In this document: in pieces, positions 20,262 through 28,972 of the stretch
How the letters are laid out: every line of letters starts with the position of its first letter
How positions within the stretch are numbered: position 1 is the first letter of the stretch
Assembly (NCBI RefSeq): GCF_018100985.1
Contig: NZ_JAGJEI010000001.1
Location: 248,001 to 312,000, forward strand
Source of the DNA: Pseudoalteromonas sp. MMG007
Lineage (GTDB): Bacteria; Pseudomonadota; Gammaproteobacteria; Enterobacterales; Alteromonadaceae
Direction: 5' to 3'
DNA: 64,000 bases
The notes under the pieces: model-generated
Database searches by the model: none
The model's input: the letters and a program-made list of their open reading frames with translations, nothing else
What the model was told of the DNA's origin: nothing
Position numbers and translations under genes: made by a program

Positions 20262-20398
20262 TCAATCATTTTCAGAGGGAAACCCGATGTTAGCGACATT
20301 AAAATTTCTTATTTATAACAACTAAATAGAGGGATTTTTCTGCTGGCGATAAGGTTTTGAGCCTCAAAATAGCTTTTTTTAATTAAGTTTATTGGCAT
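20262..20398. repeat. ~137-bp dispersed element, copy A
   Basis: Base-by-base comparison shows this stretch is homologous to 40935-41075: shared blocks include AATCATTTT, GTTAGC, AAATTTCTTATTTA, AACAACTAAATA, CCTCAAAATAG and TTAATTAA in the same order and spacing. The ends carry inverted ATTTT(G/C)AG and CTCAAAAT blocks, and the middle a TATTTA-loop-TAAATA stem. It lies between the TonB operon start and the siderophore receptor promoter. Confidence 0.75.
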
Positions 20399-20454
20399 TA
20401 CTTGTTAAATTTTGAGTATGTATACAATATAGGAATTCACATAACAACACAACT

Positions 20455-20473
20455 GATAACAATTATCGTTTAC
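20455..20473. promoter_or_regulatory. Fur-box-like site upstream of siderophore receptor
   Basis: GATAACAATTATCGTTTAC resembles the 19-bp Fur consensus built from GATAAT hexamers; it contains the perfect inverted GATAA/TTATC pair. It sits 106 bases before the receptor ATG, inside the expected promoter zone, and suggests iron repression. Confidence 0.65.
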
Positions 20474-20578
20474 ATTATTTTGTTGCGGTGGTAGGATTTT
20501 GCCCGAAATCACACATAGCACCTTTAAGTCAGTCACTTCTTGCTTACTTAAAGGCAAAAAAATAACCACGGAGTAAAC

Positions 20579-22759
20579 ATGAGTAAGCCATCGAATAAAG
20601 GAAATGCCTACGTAAAGCCAATTGCAGCAGTAGTCACTGCCACTCTTTCAACTTGGGCAAATGCGCAAGATGTTCAAGAGCTGTCGGTAACTAAAGCTGA
20701 GACTAAAACTGAGTCTAGCTATGTTGTAGAAGAGTCTACATCGCATAAATATACTCAGCCACTTTTAGAGACTGCAAAAACTGTAACGGTAATTAACCAA
20801 GCAGTAATGAAAGACAGAAACGTAGATAGCCTTCGTGATGCTTTACGTAACGTATCGGGTATTTCTTTAGCTGCTGGTGAAGGCGGCGCACCGACTGGCG
20901 ATAGCATGTCTATTCGTGGCTTTAGCGCAACAAACGACATTTTTGTAGATGGTATTCGTGATGTGGCAGGTTACACACGTGATATTTACAATATTGAAGC
21001 GGTTGAAGTGGCAAAAGGCCCTGGCTCTGCTGTGTCTGGCCGTGGTGCAACCGGTGGTAGTGTTAACCTAGAAAGCAAAAAAGCAAAGCTTGATAGCTTT
21101 AATGACGTGTCGCTTCGTTTAGGCACTGAAAACGATTACCGTGGTCGTTTTGATACTAACATTCAAGTAAACGAAACCAGTGCTTTGCGTATTAACTTAC
21201 TTGCCGATAAAGGTGATGTTGCTGGACGTGATTACGTTGAAAACGAAACAAATGCAGTCGCTGTAGCGTTTGCAACGGGTTTAGGTACTAATAGCCGCTT
21301 TGATTTGAATTTAGAATACCAACGCCAAGATAACCTACCTGATTACGGTATTGCATGGGTATACAGCGACACACCAGTAGCTGAGCTTGCAGATAGCGCG
21401 CGTAGTCCTTCTCCGGTAGATTACGATAACTTTTACGGTAACATTTACCGTGATTACGAAGACATTGAAGCCTACTCAACAACTGCTCGTTACGAGTATG
21501 ACTTTTCTCAAAACACAATGCTACGTGTACAAGGCCGTTTAGGTGAAGTTAAGCGTGAGTCAGTAACCACTGCACCACGTTATTTCTCAATTACTACCGA
21601 TACAGACATAACTTTTGCTGATGAAAAAACACGTGATACACAAAACTCACTTGCAGCAATACAAGTTGATTTAATTGGTAATTACGAGTTTGCAGGTTTT
21701 ACTCACGATGTTGTAGTAGGTGTTGAACTAGCTAACGAAACATTTACACGCCACAACTTTGTAGCAACTACGCCAGATAACCTAATTGAAGACGAAATTC
21801 GTAACGACTTATACAACCCTGATGCCACAATTGCATTTACAGGTGTGTATGGCCGTGATGGCACAAGCATTGAAGCAAAAGCTAAAAACCAAGCAATTTA
21901 CGCATTTGATACAGTAACACTTAACAAGCAGTGGGAAGTAACAGGTGGCATTCGCTTTGATAGCTTCACAACCGATTACCATAACGATTACGACGACCCA
22001 AGCGCTTTAATTTCTACAAGTGACGATTTATTTAGCTGGAATGCAGCTGTAGTATATAAACCTACAGAAAACGGCAGTGTATATCTAGGCGCAGGTAATT
22101 CATTTAATCCATCAGCTGAAAGCCTAACTGTGTCTACGCGTTCAAATGCAGCTGATTTAGACGCTGAAGAAAGCCGCAGCTACGAACTAGGTACTAAGTG
22201 GAACCTAATGGATGGTCGTTTGCAAACTAATGCAGCACTTTTCCGCACTGAAAAAACCAATGCCCGGACTGATGACCCATTTGCAGATAGCTCAAGTGAC
22301 GAAATACTCGGTGGTGAGCAGCGCGTACAAGGTTTAGAGCTTTCAGCAACCGGTTTAATTACGAAAGAGTGGACTGTAATTGCTTCATACACTTACCAAG
22401 ACAGTGAAGTAACTAAAGCACTAGGTGACGACGCATCACAAATTGGTAACAAGCTTGCACGTACACCAGAAAACAGCGCAAGTGTTTGGACTACTTACGA
22501 TATGTCGGATAAATTATCGTTTGGTTTAGGCGCGCAATATGTAGGTGAGCGTTACAATGGCACAACTGCAACGCGTTCACGCGCGCCGGGTTACACTATT
22601 TTTGATTTGATGGTTGCGTATGAGATATCAAAGGATTTGAGCCTGCAGTTTAATGGTGAAAACCTAGGTGATAAAGATTACGTTGATCAGTTAGGTGGTG
22701 GGCACTTTGTACCAGGTGATGGTCGTAAGTTTAGCTTAACAGCAAGCTACTCTTTCTAA
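20579..22759 (+). CDS. TonB-dependent siderophore receptor (catecholate type)
   Basis: 726-residue outer-membrane receptor. Signal peptide to about residue 29 (TWANA), a TonB box-like VQELSVT just after it, a plug domain (AKTVTVINQAVMKDRNVDSL, then SMSIRGFSATNDIFVDGIRD and VAKGPGSAVSGRGATGGSVN) and a 22-strand barrel ending in a terminal Phe (LTASYSF). The plug resembles Fiu-type catecholate receptors, and a PiuC-like gene follows directly, as with fiu-ybiX in E. coli. ATG preceded by CGGAG. Exact siderophore not predictable. Confidence 0.92.
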   Translation: MSKPSNKGNAYVKPIAAVVTATLSTWANAQDVQELSVTKAETKTESSYVVEESTSHKYTQPLLETAKTVTVINQAVMKDRNVDSLRDALRNVSGISLAAGEGGAPTGDSMSIRGFSATNDIFVDGIRDVAGYTRDIYNIEAVEVAKGPGSAVSGRGATGGSVNLESKKAKLDSFNDVSLRLGTENDYRGRFDTNIQVNETSALRINLLADKGDVAGRDYVENETNAVAVAFATGLGTNSRFDLNLEYQRQDNLPDYGIAWVYSDTPVAELADSARSPSPVDYDNFYGNIYRDYEDIEAYSTTARYEYDFSQNTMLRVQGRLGEVKRESVTTAPRYFSITTDTDITFADEKTRDTQNSLAAIQVDLIGNYEFAGFTHDVVVGVELANETFTRHNFVATTPDNLIEDEIRNDLYNPDATIAFTGVYGRDGTSIEAKAKNQAIYAFDTVTLNKQWEVTGGIRFDSFTTDYHNDYDDPSALISTSDDLFSWNAAVVYKPTENGSVYLGAGNSFNPSAESLTVSTRSNAADLDAEESRSYELGTKWNLMDGRLQTNAALFRTEKTNARTDDPFADSSSDEILGGEQRVQGLELSATGLITKEWTVIASYTYQDSEVTKALGDDASQIGNKLARTPENSASVWTTYDMSDKLSFGLGAQYVGERYNGTTATRSRAPGYTIFDLMVAYEISKDLSLQFNGENLGDKDYVDQLGGGHFVPGDGRKFSLTASYSF

Positions 22760-22836
22760 GAGTAAAATAAGTACGGCATAAAAGGGCAGAGTTAGCTCTG
22801 CCCTTAATTATTTGATGAAAATGTGAGAGGGCGCAC

Positions 22837-23517
22837 ATGCTAGTTAAAATTCCAGAACTACTAACTAAAGACGAAGTGGCTTATTGCCGTGATAAATTAC
22901 TGGCGGCGCAGTGGGCTAATGGCAGCGTTACTGCAGGGCATCAGTCAACCAAAGCAAAAAATAACTTACAATTGCCAGAAAGTAGCCCTGAAGCACAAGA
23001 ACTGGGTGAAATTATAATGGGGGCATTAGCGCGTAATAATTTATTTATGTCGGCAGCGCTGCCTGCAAAAATTTTTCCGCCGTTATTTAATTGCTATCAA
23101 GGCGGCCAATCGTTTGGTGTACATGTAGATAATGCAATTAGACAAGTACCTGGCACGCCTGTAAAAATTCGTACAGATGTATCTATGACTCTGTTTTTTA
23201 ACGAACCTGAAGATTACGATGGCGGCGAACTCGTTGTGGAAGATACCTACGGCTCGCACAGTGTAAAATTACCCGCAGGTAGCATGGTACTTTACCCATC
23301 GACGAGTTTGCACCGCGTGATGCCTGTAACTCGCGGGCGTAGATTAGCTTCGTTCTTTTGGCTGCAAAGCATGGTAAACAGCGATGAAAAGCGCGGATTA
23401 TTATTTGATTTAGATATGTCGATTCAAAGCTTGCGCAGTAAAGTAGAAGACAGCCCAGAAATTATTCAATTAACAGGTGTGTACCATAACCTGTTAAGGC
23501 AATGGGCGCAGACATAA
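22837..23517 (+). CDS. piuC: PKHD-type Fe(II)/2-oxoglutarate dioxygenase, PiuC/YbiX family
   Basis: 226 residues. The HVD iron-binding pair in [10 protein letters not shown] (about residues 95-104) and the distal [19 protein letters not shown] block with the third His and the 2-oxoglutarate Arg are all present, as is [15 protein letters not shown]. PiuC/YbiX proteins sit next to catecholate receptors and are iron-regulated; the substrate is unknown. 77 bases after the receptor, likely in the same transcript. Confidence 0.92.
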   Translation: MLVKIPELLTKDEVAYCRDKLLAAQWANGSVTAGHQSTKAKNNLQLPESSPEAQELGEIIMGALARNNLFMSAALPAKIFPPLFNCYQGGQSFGVHVDNAIRQVPGTPVKIRTDVSMTLFFNEPEDYDGGELVVEDTYGSHSVKLPAGSMVLYPSTSLHRVMPVTRGRRLASFFWLQSMVNSDEKRGLLFDLDMSIQSLRSKVEDSPEIIQLTGVYHNLLRQWAQT

Positions 23518-23550
23518 AAATATTTGATGTTAGATATTAGATGTAAGTAA

Positions 23551-23592
23551 TTTAAAGCGTCGCTTTTCGCGTGAGCAAGCTCTTCACCTACC
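23551..23592 (+). repeat. Dispersed palindromic element, copy 2 (plus)
   Basis: Reads TTTAAAGCGTCGCTTTTCGC then GTGAGCAAGCTCTTCACCTACC. First half of an inverted pair whose second member is at 23624-23654; both lie between the converging piuC and galE. Confidence 0.75.
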
Positions 23593-23623
23593 GGCAAAGT
23601 TTAACATTGTTGTTTGATGAACT

Positions 23624-23654
23624 CGTAGGCGCACAACTTGTTGGCGCGACGCGC
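23624..23654 (-). repeat. Dispersed palindromic element, copy 3 (minus, truncated)
   Basis: The minus strand reads GCGCGTCGCGCCAACAAGTT then GTGCGCCTACG, matching the right half of the family. It forms an inverted pair with copy 2. Confidence 0.7.
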
Positions 23655-23709
23655 AAGATGCGTAATGTATTAAAGATTAGAGCTTTGCTTTTAGCATGAA
23701 AAAGCCAGG

Positions 23710-23742
23710 CGCCTACAATACATTCACGAGGTATTGTAGGCG
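23710..23742 (-). terminator. Hairpin after galE, probable terminator
   Basis: CGCCTACAATAC (23710-23721) and GTATTGTAGGCG (23731-23742) form a perfect 12-bp stem with a 9-base loop, ten bases beyond the galE stop. On the minus strand a CTTTTTC run follows after about nine bases, so it is an imperfect intrinsic terminator. Confidence 0.6.
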
Positions 23743-23751
23743 TGAAGGTGA

Positions 23752-24768
23752 CTAGCCTTTATAACCATTTGGGTTATTTGACTGCCAGCGCCATGTATCT
23801 TCCATCATTACATCAATTCCGCGTACTGCTTCCCAACCTAGTTCATTAAGGGCTTTTTCAGGCGCGGCATAACACGCTGCAATATCACCAGGGCGACGAG
23901 GGGAAACCTGATAAGGCACAGCCTGATCGCTTGCTTTAATAAATGCATTAACCATTTGTAGTACAGAGTAACCGTTACCAGTACCTAGGTTATAAACTAA
24001 TGCACCCGTGCTGTTGGCAATTTTATCAAGCGCTTTTAAGTGGCCAATAGCTAAATCTACAACGTGTATATAGTCGCGCACACCTGTGCCATCAACTGTG
24101 TCATAGTCATCGCCAAATACGGCAAGTTGCTTTAATTTACCCACAGCAACCTGTGCAATAAACGGTAAAAGATTATTTGGGATACCGTTAGGATCTTCGC
24201 CAATTAAACCTGACTCATGGGCACCAACAGGGTTAAAGTAACGCAAAATAGCAAATGCAAAGCGCTCATCTGATTTAGCGATATCTTGTAGCATCATTTC
24301 AACCATTAACTTTGACGTACCGTATGGGTTTGTTGTGCCACCCACGGGGAAATCTTCTTTAATCGGTAAGCTTGCAGGGTCGCCGTAAACAGTTGCTGAA
24401 GAGCTAAATACTAATTTAAATACGCCCGCATCACGCATTGCATCTACAAGCGTTAGCGTACCTTGTACGTTGTTTTGGTAATACTCTATAGGTTGAGCAA
24501 CTGACTGGCCAACTGACTTTAAGCCCGCAAAGTGTATAACGCTATCTATTGAGTGCTTTTTAAATATTGAGTCTAAAAAAAACTTATCGAGCATGTCGCC
24601 TTGGTAAAATGTGGCTGCTTTACCAGTAATTTGTCTTACACGTGCAAGCGATTCTTTTGATGCGTTGCTTAAGTTATCAACGACAATTACGTCGCTGCCT
24701 TGCTGTAAAAGCTCTAAAACGGTATGTGAGCCAATGTAGCCTGCTCCACCTGTTACTAAAATTGCCAT
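23752..24768 (-). CDS. galE: UDP-glucose 4-epimerase
   Basis: Interconverts UDP-glucose and UDP-galactose, feeding surface polysaccharides and galactose use. NAD-binding [10 protein letters not shown] at residues 7-16, catalytic SSSATVYG and the YGTSK Tyr-Lys pair near 148-152, and the [10 protein letters not shown] motif near the C-terminus identify it. 338 residues is standard. It stands alone here, with no galactose or polysaccharide genes beside it. Confidence 0.96.
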   Translation of the reverse strand: MAILVTGGAGYIGSHTVLELLQQGSDVIVVDNLSNASKESLARVRQITGKAATFYQGDMLDKFFLDSIFKKHSIDSVIHFAGLKSVGQSVAQPIEYYQNNVQGTLTLVDAMRDAGVFKLVFSSSATVYGDPASLPIKEDFPVGGTTNPYGTSKLMVEMMLQDIAKSDERFAFAILRYFNPVGAHESGLIGEDPNGIPNNLLPFIAQVAVGKLKQLAVFGDDYDTVDGTGVRDYIHVVDLAIGHLKALDKIANSTGALVYNLGTGNGYSVLQMVNAFIKASDQAVPYQVSPRRPGDIAACYAAPEKALNELGWEAVRGIDVMMEDTWRWQSNNPNGYKG

Positions 24769-25009
24769 GAATACTCCGTGGATACCTTTTTCAATTACCT
24801 TAATTTCACCATAAATACTGATAATTTACATGCTTTATTTATAACTTTTATCGTTTATAGCGGTCATAGTGAGGGGGGAATTGAGTTTGGTTGCGTAACG
24901 TTCAATTAGTTCAATCATTAAGTTATAGTTAATAAGTGACTGCTAAACTTTAGTATATTATTGCAGGGCTTAGTCTAAATAATTAGCAACAGCCCCTTTG
25001 GAGAGTGTT

Positions 25010-25501
25010 ATGAATTCAGTAAAAAAAATAGCTATGGTAATGTGTCTCACTTTACCTGTATTTGCTAACGCTGGAGAGTCTGTTGTTAAGTGGCAAGATT
25101 TTAAAGATTATCGTGATGTACGCGCTTCTAACCAAGGTAAATCGTCGTATCATAAACAGATAAAAACACAGTTTGAAAAGCATTTTTCTAAATTGGTGGA
25201 GCAACTTCCAAAAGATTATAAGCTAAACATAGAAATAAAGGATATTGACCTAGCTGGTGATGTACGCTTTGGCGGTGTGGATGAAATACGTGTCGTAAAA
25301 CCTATTTATTTTCCGCGCTTAAAGCTTAATTACTCGCTAACCGATAAAGACGGTAGCGTAATAAGCGAAGCAAACGATGTAGAGCTTAAAGATATGGGCT
25401 TTATGGATAAAATAAAAATGGGTCGTGATGAGTCATTTTATTACGAAAAGCGCTTAATTACAGAGTGGTTTGGCGAGCAAATATTACCAAACTTAGATTA
25501 A
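25010..25501 (+). CDS. Exported DUF3016-family protein
   Basis: 163 residues with a signal peptide (MNSVKKIAMVMCLTL, cleavage near ANA) and the DUF3016 body (VVKWQDFKDYRDVR, DVRFGGVDEIRVVKPIYFPR, ending with the YYEKRLITEWFGEQIL stretch). Function unknown. The ATG at 25010 is chosen over an in-frame TTG at 24998 because GGAG at 25000-25003 is correctly spaced for it. Confidence 0.85.
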   Translation: MNSVKKIAMVMCLTLPVFANAGESVVKWQDFKDYRDVRASNQGKSSYHKQIKTQFEKHFSKLVEQLPKDYKLNIEIKDIDLAGDVRFGGVDEIRVVKPIYFPRLKLNYSLTDKDGSVISEANDVELKDMGFMDKIKMGRDESFYYEKRLITEWFGEQILPNLD

Positions 25502-25506
25502 ATAAT

Positions 25507-25532
25507 AATGCCGCTAAATAGCGGCATTTTTT
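25507..25532. terminator. Terminator between the DUF3016 gene and the 96-residue gene
   Basis: AATGCCGCTA and TAGCGGCATT enclose a two-to-four-base loop and are followed by a T-run on the plus strand, six bases after the DUF3016 stop. Confidence 0.85.
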
Positions 25533-25539
25533 CTGCGCT

Positions 25540-25830
25540 TTACTTAAACGTCGCTAACAGCGTTAGTAACTGCTGTAATTTAAGTACTGTTGTTTTAAGC
25601 TTTTCTTCATTAAAACCATCAGTGCTTAAGCTTTCTACATCGGCTGCTACATCAAGTACGTATGGTTTAAAGCGTTTAGCTTCAAAACTAAATCCGGCAT
25701 CAGCTGGGAACAAGGCTTTAAATTTACCATGGCCTTGTTGCTGTAGCTCATCTAGTTTTTTGTCTGCATCAAGTGCTTGGCGATAAACAATTTTTAAGTT
25801 AGCGTTGAGTTGTTCAATTATTGAATCCAT
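25540..25830 (-). CDS. Conserved small cytoplasmic protein, unknown function
   Basis: 96 residues, mostly helical, no signal or membrane segment. Landmarks: NANLKIVYRQALDADKKLDE at the N-terminus, a central FSFEAKRFKPYVLDVAADVE, and a leucine-rich end (TTVLKLQQLLTLLATFK). I have a weak impression of similar small proteins in Shewanella and Pseudoalteromonas but cannot name a function. A PriC-like primosomal protein was considered but the length and motifs are not convincing. Confidence 0.65.
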   Translation of the reverse strand: MDSIIEQLNANLKIVYRQALDADKKLDELQQQGHGKFKALFPADAGFSFEAKRFKPYVLDVAADVESLSTDGFNEEKLKTTVLKLQQLLTLLATFK

Positions 25831-25911
25831 GGATTTCCTAAAGCTATGTACTGCATTGCCGATATAGTACTTGGATTACATTAAAATGTCAGGTTGATTA
25901 AGGCTTATAAC

Positions 25912-26120
25912 ATGAATATATCAGGTGGAAACCTACCCGCTATGTCTAGCTCTGGCCAAGGTGGTGAAGTTTATACAGCAGCTTTATCTAAAAAGCAGCA
26001 GTTAGCTGATGGCGCAGCAGCACTTGCACTTATTGAAGGTGCTGCACAATGAACAAGCGCGCAAACACCGGCTCAGTCGGTCACTGCAACGCTTGGCAAT
26101 AATATAAACGTGTACGTTTA
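25912..26120 (+). pseudogene. Small gene interrupted by an in-frame TGA (46 + 22 codons)
   Basis: From ATG 25912 (AAGG at 25900-25903 as ribosome binding site) the frame runs 46 codons, rich in Gly, Ser, Ala and Gln (MNISGGNLPAMSSSGQGG start), to TGA at 26050-26052. The same frame then continues 22 codons with matching low-complexity composition and a tidy end, LGNNINVYV, to a TAA. The layout (short, Ala/Gln-rich, NINVYV-like end) recalls small motility-associated orphan proteins, an uncertain impression. Either a recent nonsense mutation, a truncated 46-residue protein, or readthrough. Confidence 0.45.
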
Positions 26121-27131
26121 AATTAGCTTAAGGTCGATAGGTGTTTTGCTTTTTTGACCACCTATTTCTCTTACTATTTTAGGCACTAAAAATCCAGGTA
26201 GAGCTTTTAATAGCTCTGCCATTATTTTTATGGCTTGCTCTTCGTTAATATCAAAGTGGCTTGCGCCTTCAACCTTATCTAACAAATACAAATAATAGGG
26301 TAGTACGTCGGCATCAAATAACGCCTCGCTTAAATTTATTTGAGCATCAACGGTATCATTCACATCTTTTAAAATAACCGCTTGGTTTAATAATATAACG
26401 CCTGCTTGCTTAAGCTTTTGCATGGCGGCTTTAAACTCGTCGTCTATTTCGTTGGCGTGATTTATATGGTTAATAAATACAATTTTTAGCGGTGATTGTT
26501 GTAGCCTCGCGCATAGCTCATTGGTAATACGCGCAGGTATTACAACGGGTAAACGGCTATGTATTCGCATACGCTTAATCTGTGGTAACTGCTCAAGCTC
26601 ATCTAAAAACCAGCTAATGGCATCGTCTTTGGCCATGAGTGGGTCGCCACCACTTAAAATCACTTCGTTTATGTTGGTATCTGATTTTATATAACTCAGT
26701 GCGTCAAGAAGACTTTTTTTATTAAGTTGGTTTTCTTGATACGGAAAGTGGCGCCTAAAACAGTAACGGCAATTTACCGCACAGCCAGTTTTAAACATCA
26801 CTAAAACACGGGATTTATACTTATGTAAAAGCCCTGGTTGGGAGTTGTCTTGCTCAAGCAGTGGGTCTTTATTAAAACCGGATTTAGTCATAAATTCTTG
26901 GTGGCGCGGCATAACTTGTAGTAATAAGGGATCGTTTGCATCACCTTTGCGCATTTTTTTTATAAAAGGGACTGGCACGCGCACCGCAAATAAACTGCGA
27001 GCTTTTAGGTCGTTTTCATGGGCTTGGCTCGATAAACCGACCATTTCAAGCAAGGTTTTTGGGCAGGTAACTACATTTGCTAATTCTTTTTGCCAGTTTT
27101 TATGCAAATTTGCTTCATTTCTTTGTATCAT
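26118..27131 (-). CDS. epmB: EF-P beta-lysylation protein EpmB (lysine 2,3-aminomutase-like radical SAM enzyme)
   Basis: Converts L-alpha-lysine to (R)-beta-lysine for EF-P. The radical SAM cluster motif is CAVNCRYCFRRHFPY near residue 120, followed by VILSGGDPLMA and the PLP-binding C-terminal region around LPYYLYLLDKVEGASHF. 337-339 residues. ATG at 27131 is taken; a GTG at 27137 is also in frame and neither has a clear ribosome binding site. Diverges from efp with 41 bases between, and epmA follows efp, so the module is intact. Confidence 0.95.
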   Translation of the reverse strand: MIQRNEANLHKNWQKELANVVTCPKTLLEMVGLSSQAHENDLKARSLFAVRVPVPFIKKMRKGDANDPLLLQVMPRHQEFMTKSGFNKDPLLEQDNSQPGLLHKYKSRVLVMFKTGCAVNCRYCFRRHFPYQENQLNKKSLLDALSYIKSDTNINEVILSGGDPLMAKDDAISWFLDELEQLPQIKRMRIHSRLPVVIPARITNELCARLQQSPLKIVFINHINHANEIDDEFKAAMQKLKQAGVILLNQAVILKDVNDTVDAQINLSEALFDADVLPYYLYLLDKVEGASHFDINEEQAIKIMAELLKALPGFLVPKIVREIGGQKSKTPIDLKLI

Positions 27132-27172
27132 TGGCACGTAGATTACTCGAAAAAATATAAATAGAGGAAACG

Positions 27173-27739
27173 ATGGCGAATTATAGCACCAACGAGTTCA
27201 AGGGCGGCCTAAAAATTATGATGGACGGCGAACCTTGCAGTATTTTAGAAAATGAAATGGTAAAACCTGGTAAAGGCCAAGCGTTTAACCGTGTTCGTAT
27301 CCGTAAACTTATCTCTGGTAAGGTGCTTGAAAAAACCTTTAAATCGGGTGAATCAGTTGAAGGCGCCGATGTAATGGATACCGACTTAGCGTACCTATAC
27401 ACAGACGGTGAGTTTTGGCATTTCATGAACAACGAAACATTTGAACAAATTGCCGCTGACGAAAAAGCACTAGGTGATGCAGTTAAATGGTTAGTTGAAA
27501 ACGATGTATGTACAATTACATTATGGAACGGCAGCCCAATTGCGGTTACTCCACCTAACTTTGTTGAGCTTGAGATCACTGAAACCGATCCAGGCCTTAA
27601 AGGTGATACAGCGGGCACAGGTGGAAAACCTGCAACGCTTACAACAGGTGCAGTAGTACGTGTTCCATTATTCGTACAAATTGGCGAAGTTATTAAAGTA
27701 GACACTCGTAGCGGTGAATACGTAGGCCGTGTTAAGTAA
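27173..27739 (+). CDS. efp: Elongation factor P
   Basis: Relieves ribosome stalling at polyproline. 188 residues in three OB-like domains; the loop VKPGKGQAF places the modifiable lysine at residue 34, and the C-terminus has TDPGLKGDT and [17 protein letters not shown]. The basic-loop lysine matches EpmA/EpmB-type modification, and both enzymes flank the gene. GAGG upstream of the ATG. Confidence 0.98.
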   Translation: MANYSTNEFKGGLKIMMDGEPCSILENEMVKPGKGQAFNRVRIRKLISGKVLEKTFKSGESVEGADVMDTDLAYLYTDGEFWHFMNNETFEQIAADEKALGDAVKWLVENDVCTITLWNGSPIAVTPPNFVELEITETDPGLKGDTAGTGGKPATLTTGAVVRVPLFVQIGEVIKVDTRSGEYVGRVK

Positions 27740-27757
27740 TACTTAACTCAGCTAAAT

Positions 27758-27788
27758 AAATCCCGGCTTAAGCTGGGATTTTTTTTGG
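27758..27788 (+). terminator. Intrinsic terminator between efp and epmA
   Basis: AATCCCGGCTT/AAGCTGGGATT hairpin followed by eight Ts. The GGAG ribosome binding site of epmA comes immediately after, so epmA is either read through this attenuator or has a promoter overlapping efp; the arrangement would keep EpmA far below EF-P. Confidence 0.88.
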
Positions 27789-27795
27789 AGAAAAT

Positions 27796-28770
27796 ATGTC
27801 AGCAACACTTTGGGCCCCAAGCGCAAGCATAGAAACACTTAAACAGCGCGCGGCAATATTACGTACTATTCGTGAGTTTTTTTATACGCGTAATGTAATG
27901 GAAGTAGAAACACCTAGCTTAAGCGGTGCAAGCGTCACCGATGTGCATTTAGCGAGTTTTTATACTACTTTTGTAGGCCCTGGCCACGCTGGTGGCTTGC
28001 CGCTTTATTTGCAAACATCGCCTGAATTTGCAATGAAACGTTTACTAGCAGCAGGCTCTGGGCCAATATTTCAGCTTTGTAAGGCATTTAGAAACGAAGA
28101 AGCGGGGAGCCATCATAACCCTGAGTTTACTATGCTTGAATGGTATCGCCCTGGGTTTGATGAGTTTGCATTAATGGATGAAATGGATGAGCTAATGCAG
28201 CTCATTTTAAATGTAGAGCCTGCAGAGCGATTGACTTACCAGCAAGCGTTTGAGCAAGTGTTAGCGCTTGATCCATTAACAGCTACGCTTACGCAATTAC
28301 AAGCACTTGCCAGCGAACACGGCTTTGCCGATATAGCCAAAAACGAAACAAATAAAGACACCTTATTGCAGCTGTTATTTTGTATGAAAGTAGAGCCAAC
28401 TATTGGGCAAACTAACCCATGTTTTGTATATCACTTTCCAGCATCTCAAGCGGCACTTGCACAAATTTGTGAACATGATGCACGCGTAGCTGGTCGCTTT
28501 GAGCTTTATTATAAAAATATGGAATTAGCGAACGGCTTTAATGAGTTAACTAATGCTAAAGAGCAGGCAAAACGCTTTGACGAAGATAACGCATACCGTG
28601 CTGACAATGGTTTAAACCACGTGCCCATGGATAAGCGTTTAATAGCCGCACTTGAGCACGGACTGCCAAAGTGTGCAGGTGTTGCAATGGGAATAGACAG
28701 GCTAGTAATGCTTGCAACTGATAAAGATAAAATTAAAGACGTAATAGCGTTTGATGTAGAGAGAGCCTAA
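27796..28770 (+). CDS. epmA: EF-P lysine ligase EpmA (PoxA/GenX)
   Basis: Paralogue of the class II lysyl-tRNA synthetase catalytic domain that attaches beta-lysine to Lys34 of EF-P. 324 residues without an anticodon-binding domain. Motif 2-like [20 protein letters not shown] and motif 3-like [12 protein letters not shown] are visible, and [13 protein letters not shown] is typical. 56 bases after efp, behind a terminator. Confidence 0.96.
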   Translation: MSATLWAPSASIETLKQRAAILRTIREFFYTRNVMEVETPSLSGASVTDVHLASFYTTFVGPGHAGGLPLYLQTSPEFAMKRLLAAGSGPIFQLCKAFRNEEAGSHHNPEFTMLEWYRPGFDEFALMDEMDELMQLILNVEPAERLTYQQAFEQVLALDPLTATLTQLQALASEHGFADIAKNETNKDTLLQLLFCMKVEPTIGQTNPCFVYHFPASQAALAQICEHDARVAGRFELYYKNMELANGFNELTNAKEQAKRFDEDNAYRADNGLNHVPMDKRLIAALEHGLPKCAGVAMGIDRLVMLATDKDKIKDVIAFDVERA

Positions 28771-28779
28771 TGCCTAGCC

Positions 28780-28820
28780 TGTAGGCGCACAGCTTGCTGG
28801 CGCGTTAAAGCGAAGCTTTA
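28780..28820 (-). repeat. Dispersed palindromic element, copy 4 (minus)
   Basis: The minus strand reads TAAAGCTTCGCTTTAACGCG then CCAGCAAGCTGTGCGCCTACA, the same family. It forms an inverted pair with copy 5 across 41 bases, between epmA and the TonB-dependent receptor, which converge. Confidence 0.78.
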
Positions 28821-28861
28821 AAAAGTTGTCCGATTATGCCGTTTATACTCAATTTAAGTAA

Positions 28862-28904
28862 TTAGAAGCTGCGCTTCTCACGAGAGCAAGCTCGACGTCT
28901 ACAA
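28862..28904 (+). repeat. Dispersed palindromic element, copy 5 (plus)
   Basis: TTAGAAGCTGCGCTTCTCAC then GAGAGCAAGCTCGACGTCTACAA. Abuts a terminator hairpin at 28907-28940. Confidence 0.82.
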
Positions 28905-28906
28905 AT

Positions 28907-28940
28907 AAAAACACCGCGCTTTAATTAAGCGCGGTGTTTT
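28907..28940. terminator. Bidirectional terminator between epmA and the receptor gene
   Basis: AAAACACCGCGCTT and AAGCGCGGTGTTTT form a 14-bp stem with A and T ends, placed between converging genes directly after a palindromic element. Confidence 0.88.
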
Positions 28941-28972
28941 CTAATCTTTAACTGACAACTATCAGTTTTATT

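Noticed and set aside
20402..20428. Sigma-70 promoter (TTGTTA / TACAAT) for the siderophore receptor
   Set aside because: Spacer is only 15 bases and it lies upstream of the Fur-like site; not convincing enough to list as a feature.
25508..25786. 92-codon plus-strand frame opposite the small gene at 25540-25830
   Set aside because: It begins inside a terminator hairpin and is Ser-rich antisense; the minus-strand frame has better protein character.
27181..27705. 174-codon open frame antisense to efp
   Set aside because: It mirrors a highly conserved coding gene; Ser/Thr/Pro-rich translation is a typical antisense shadow.
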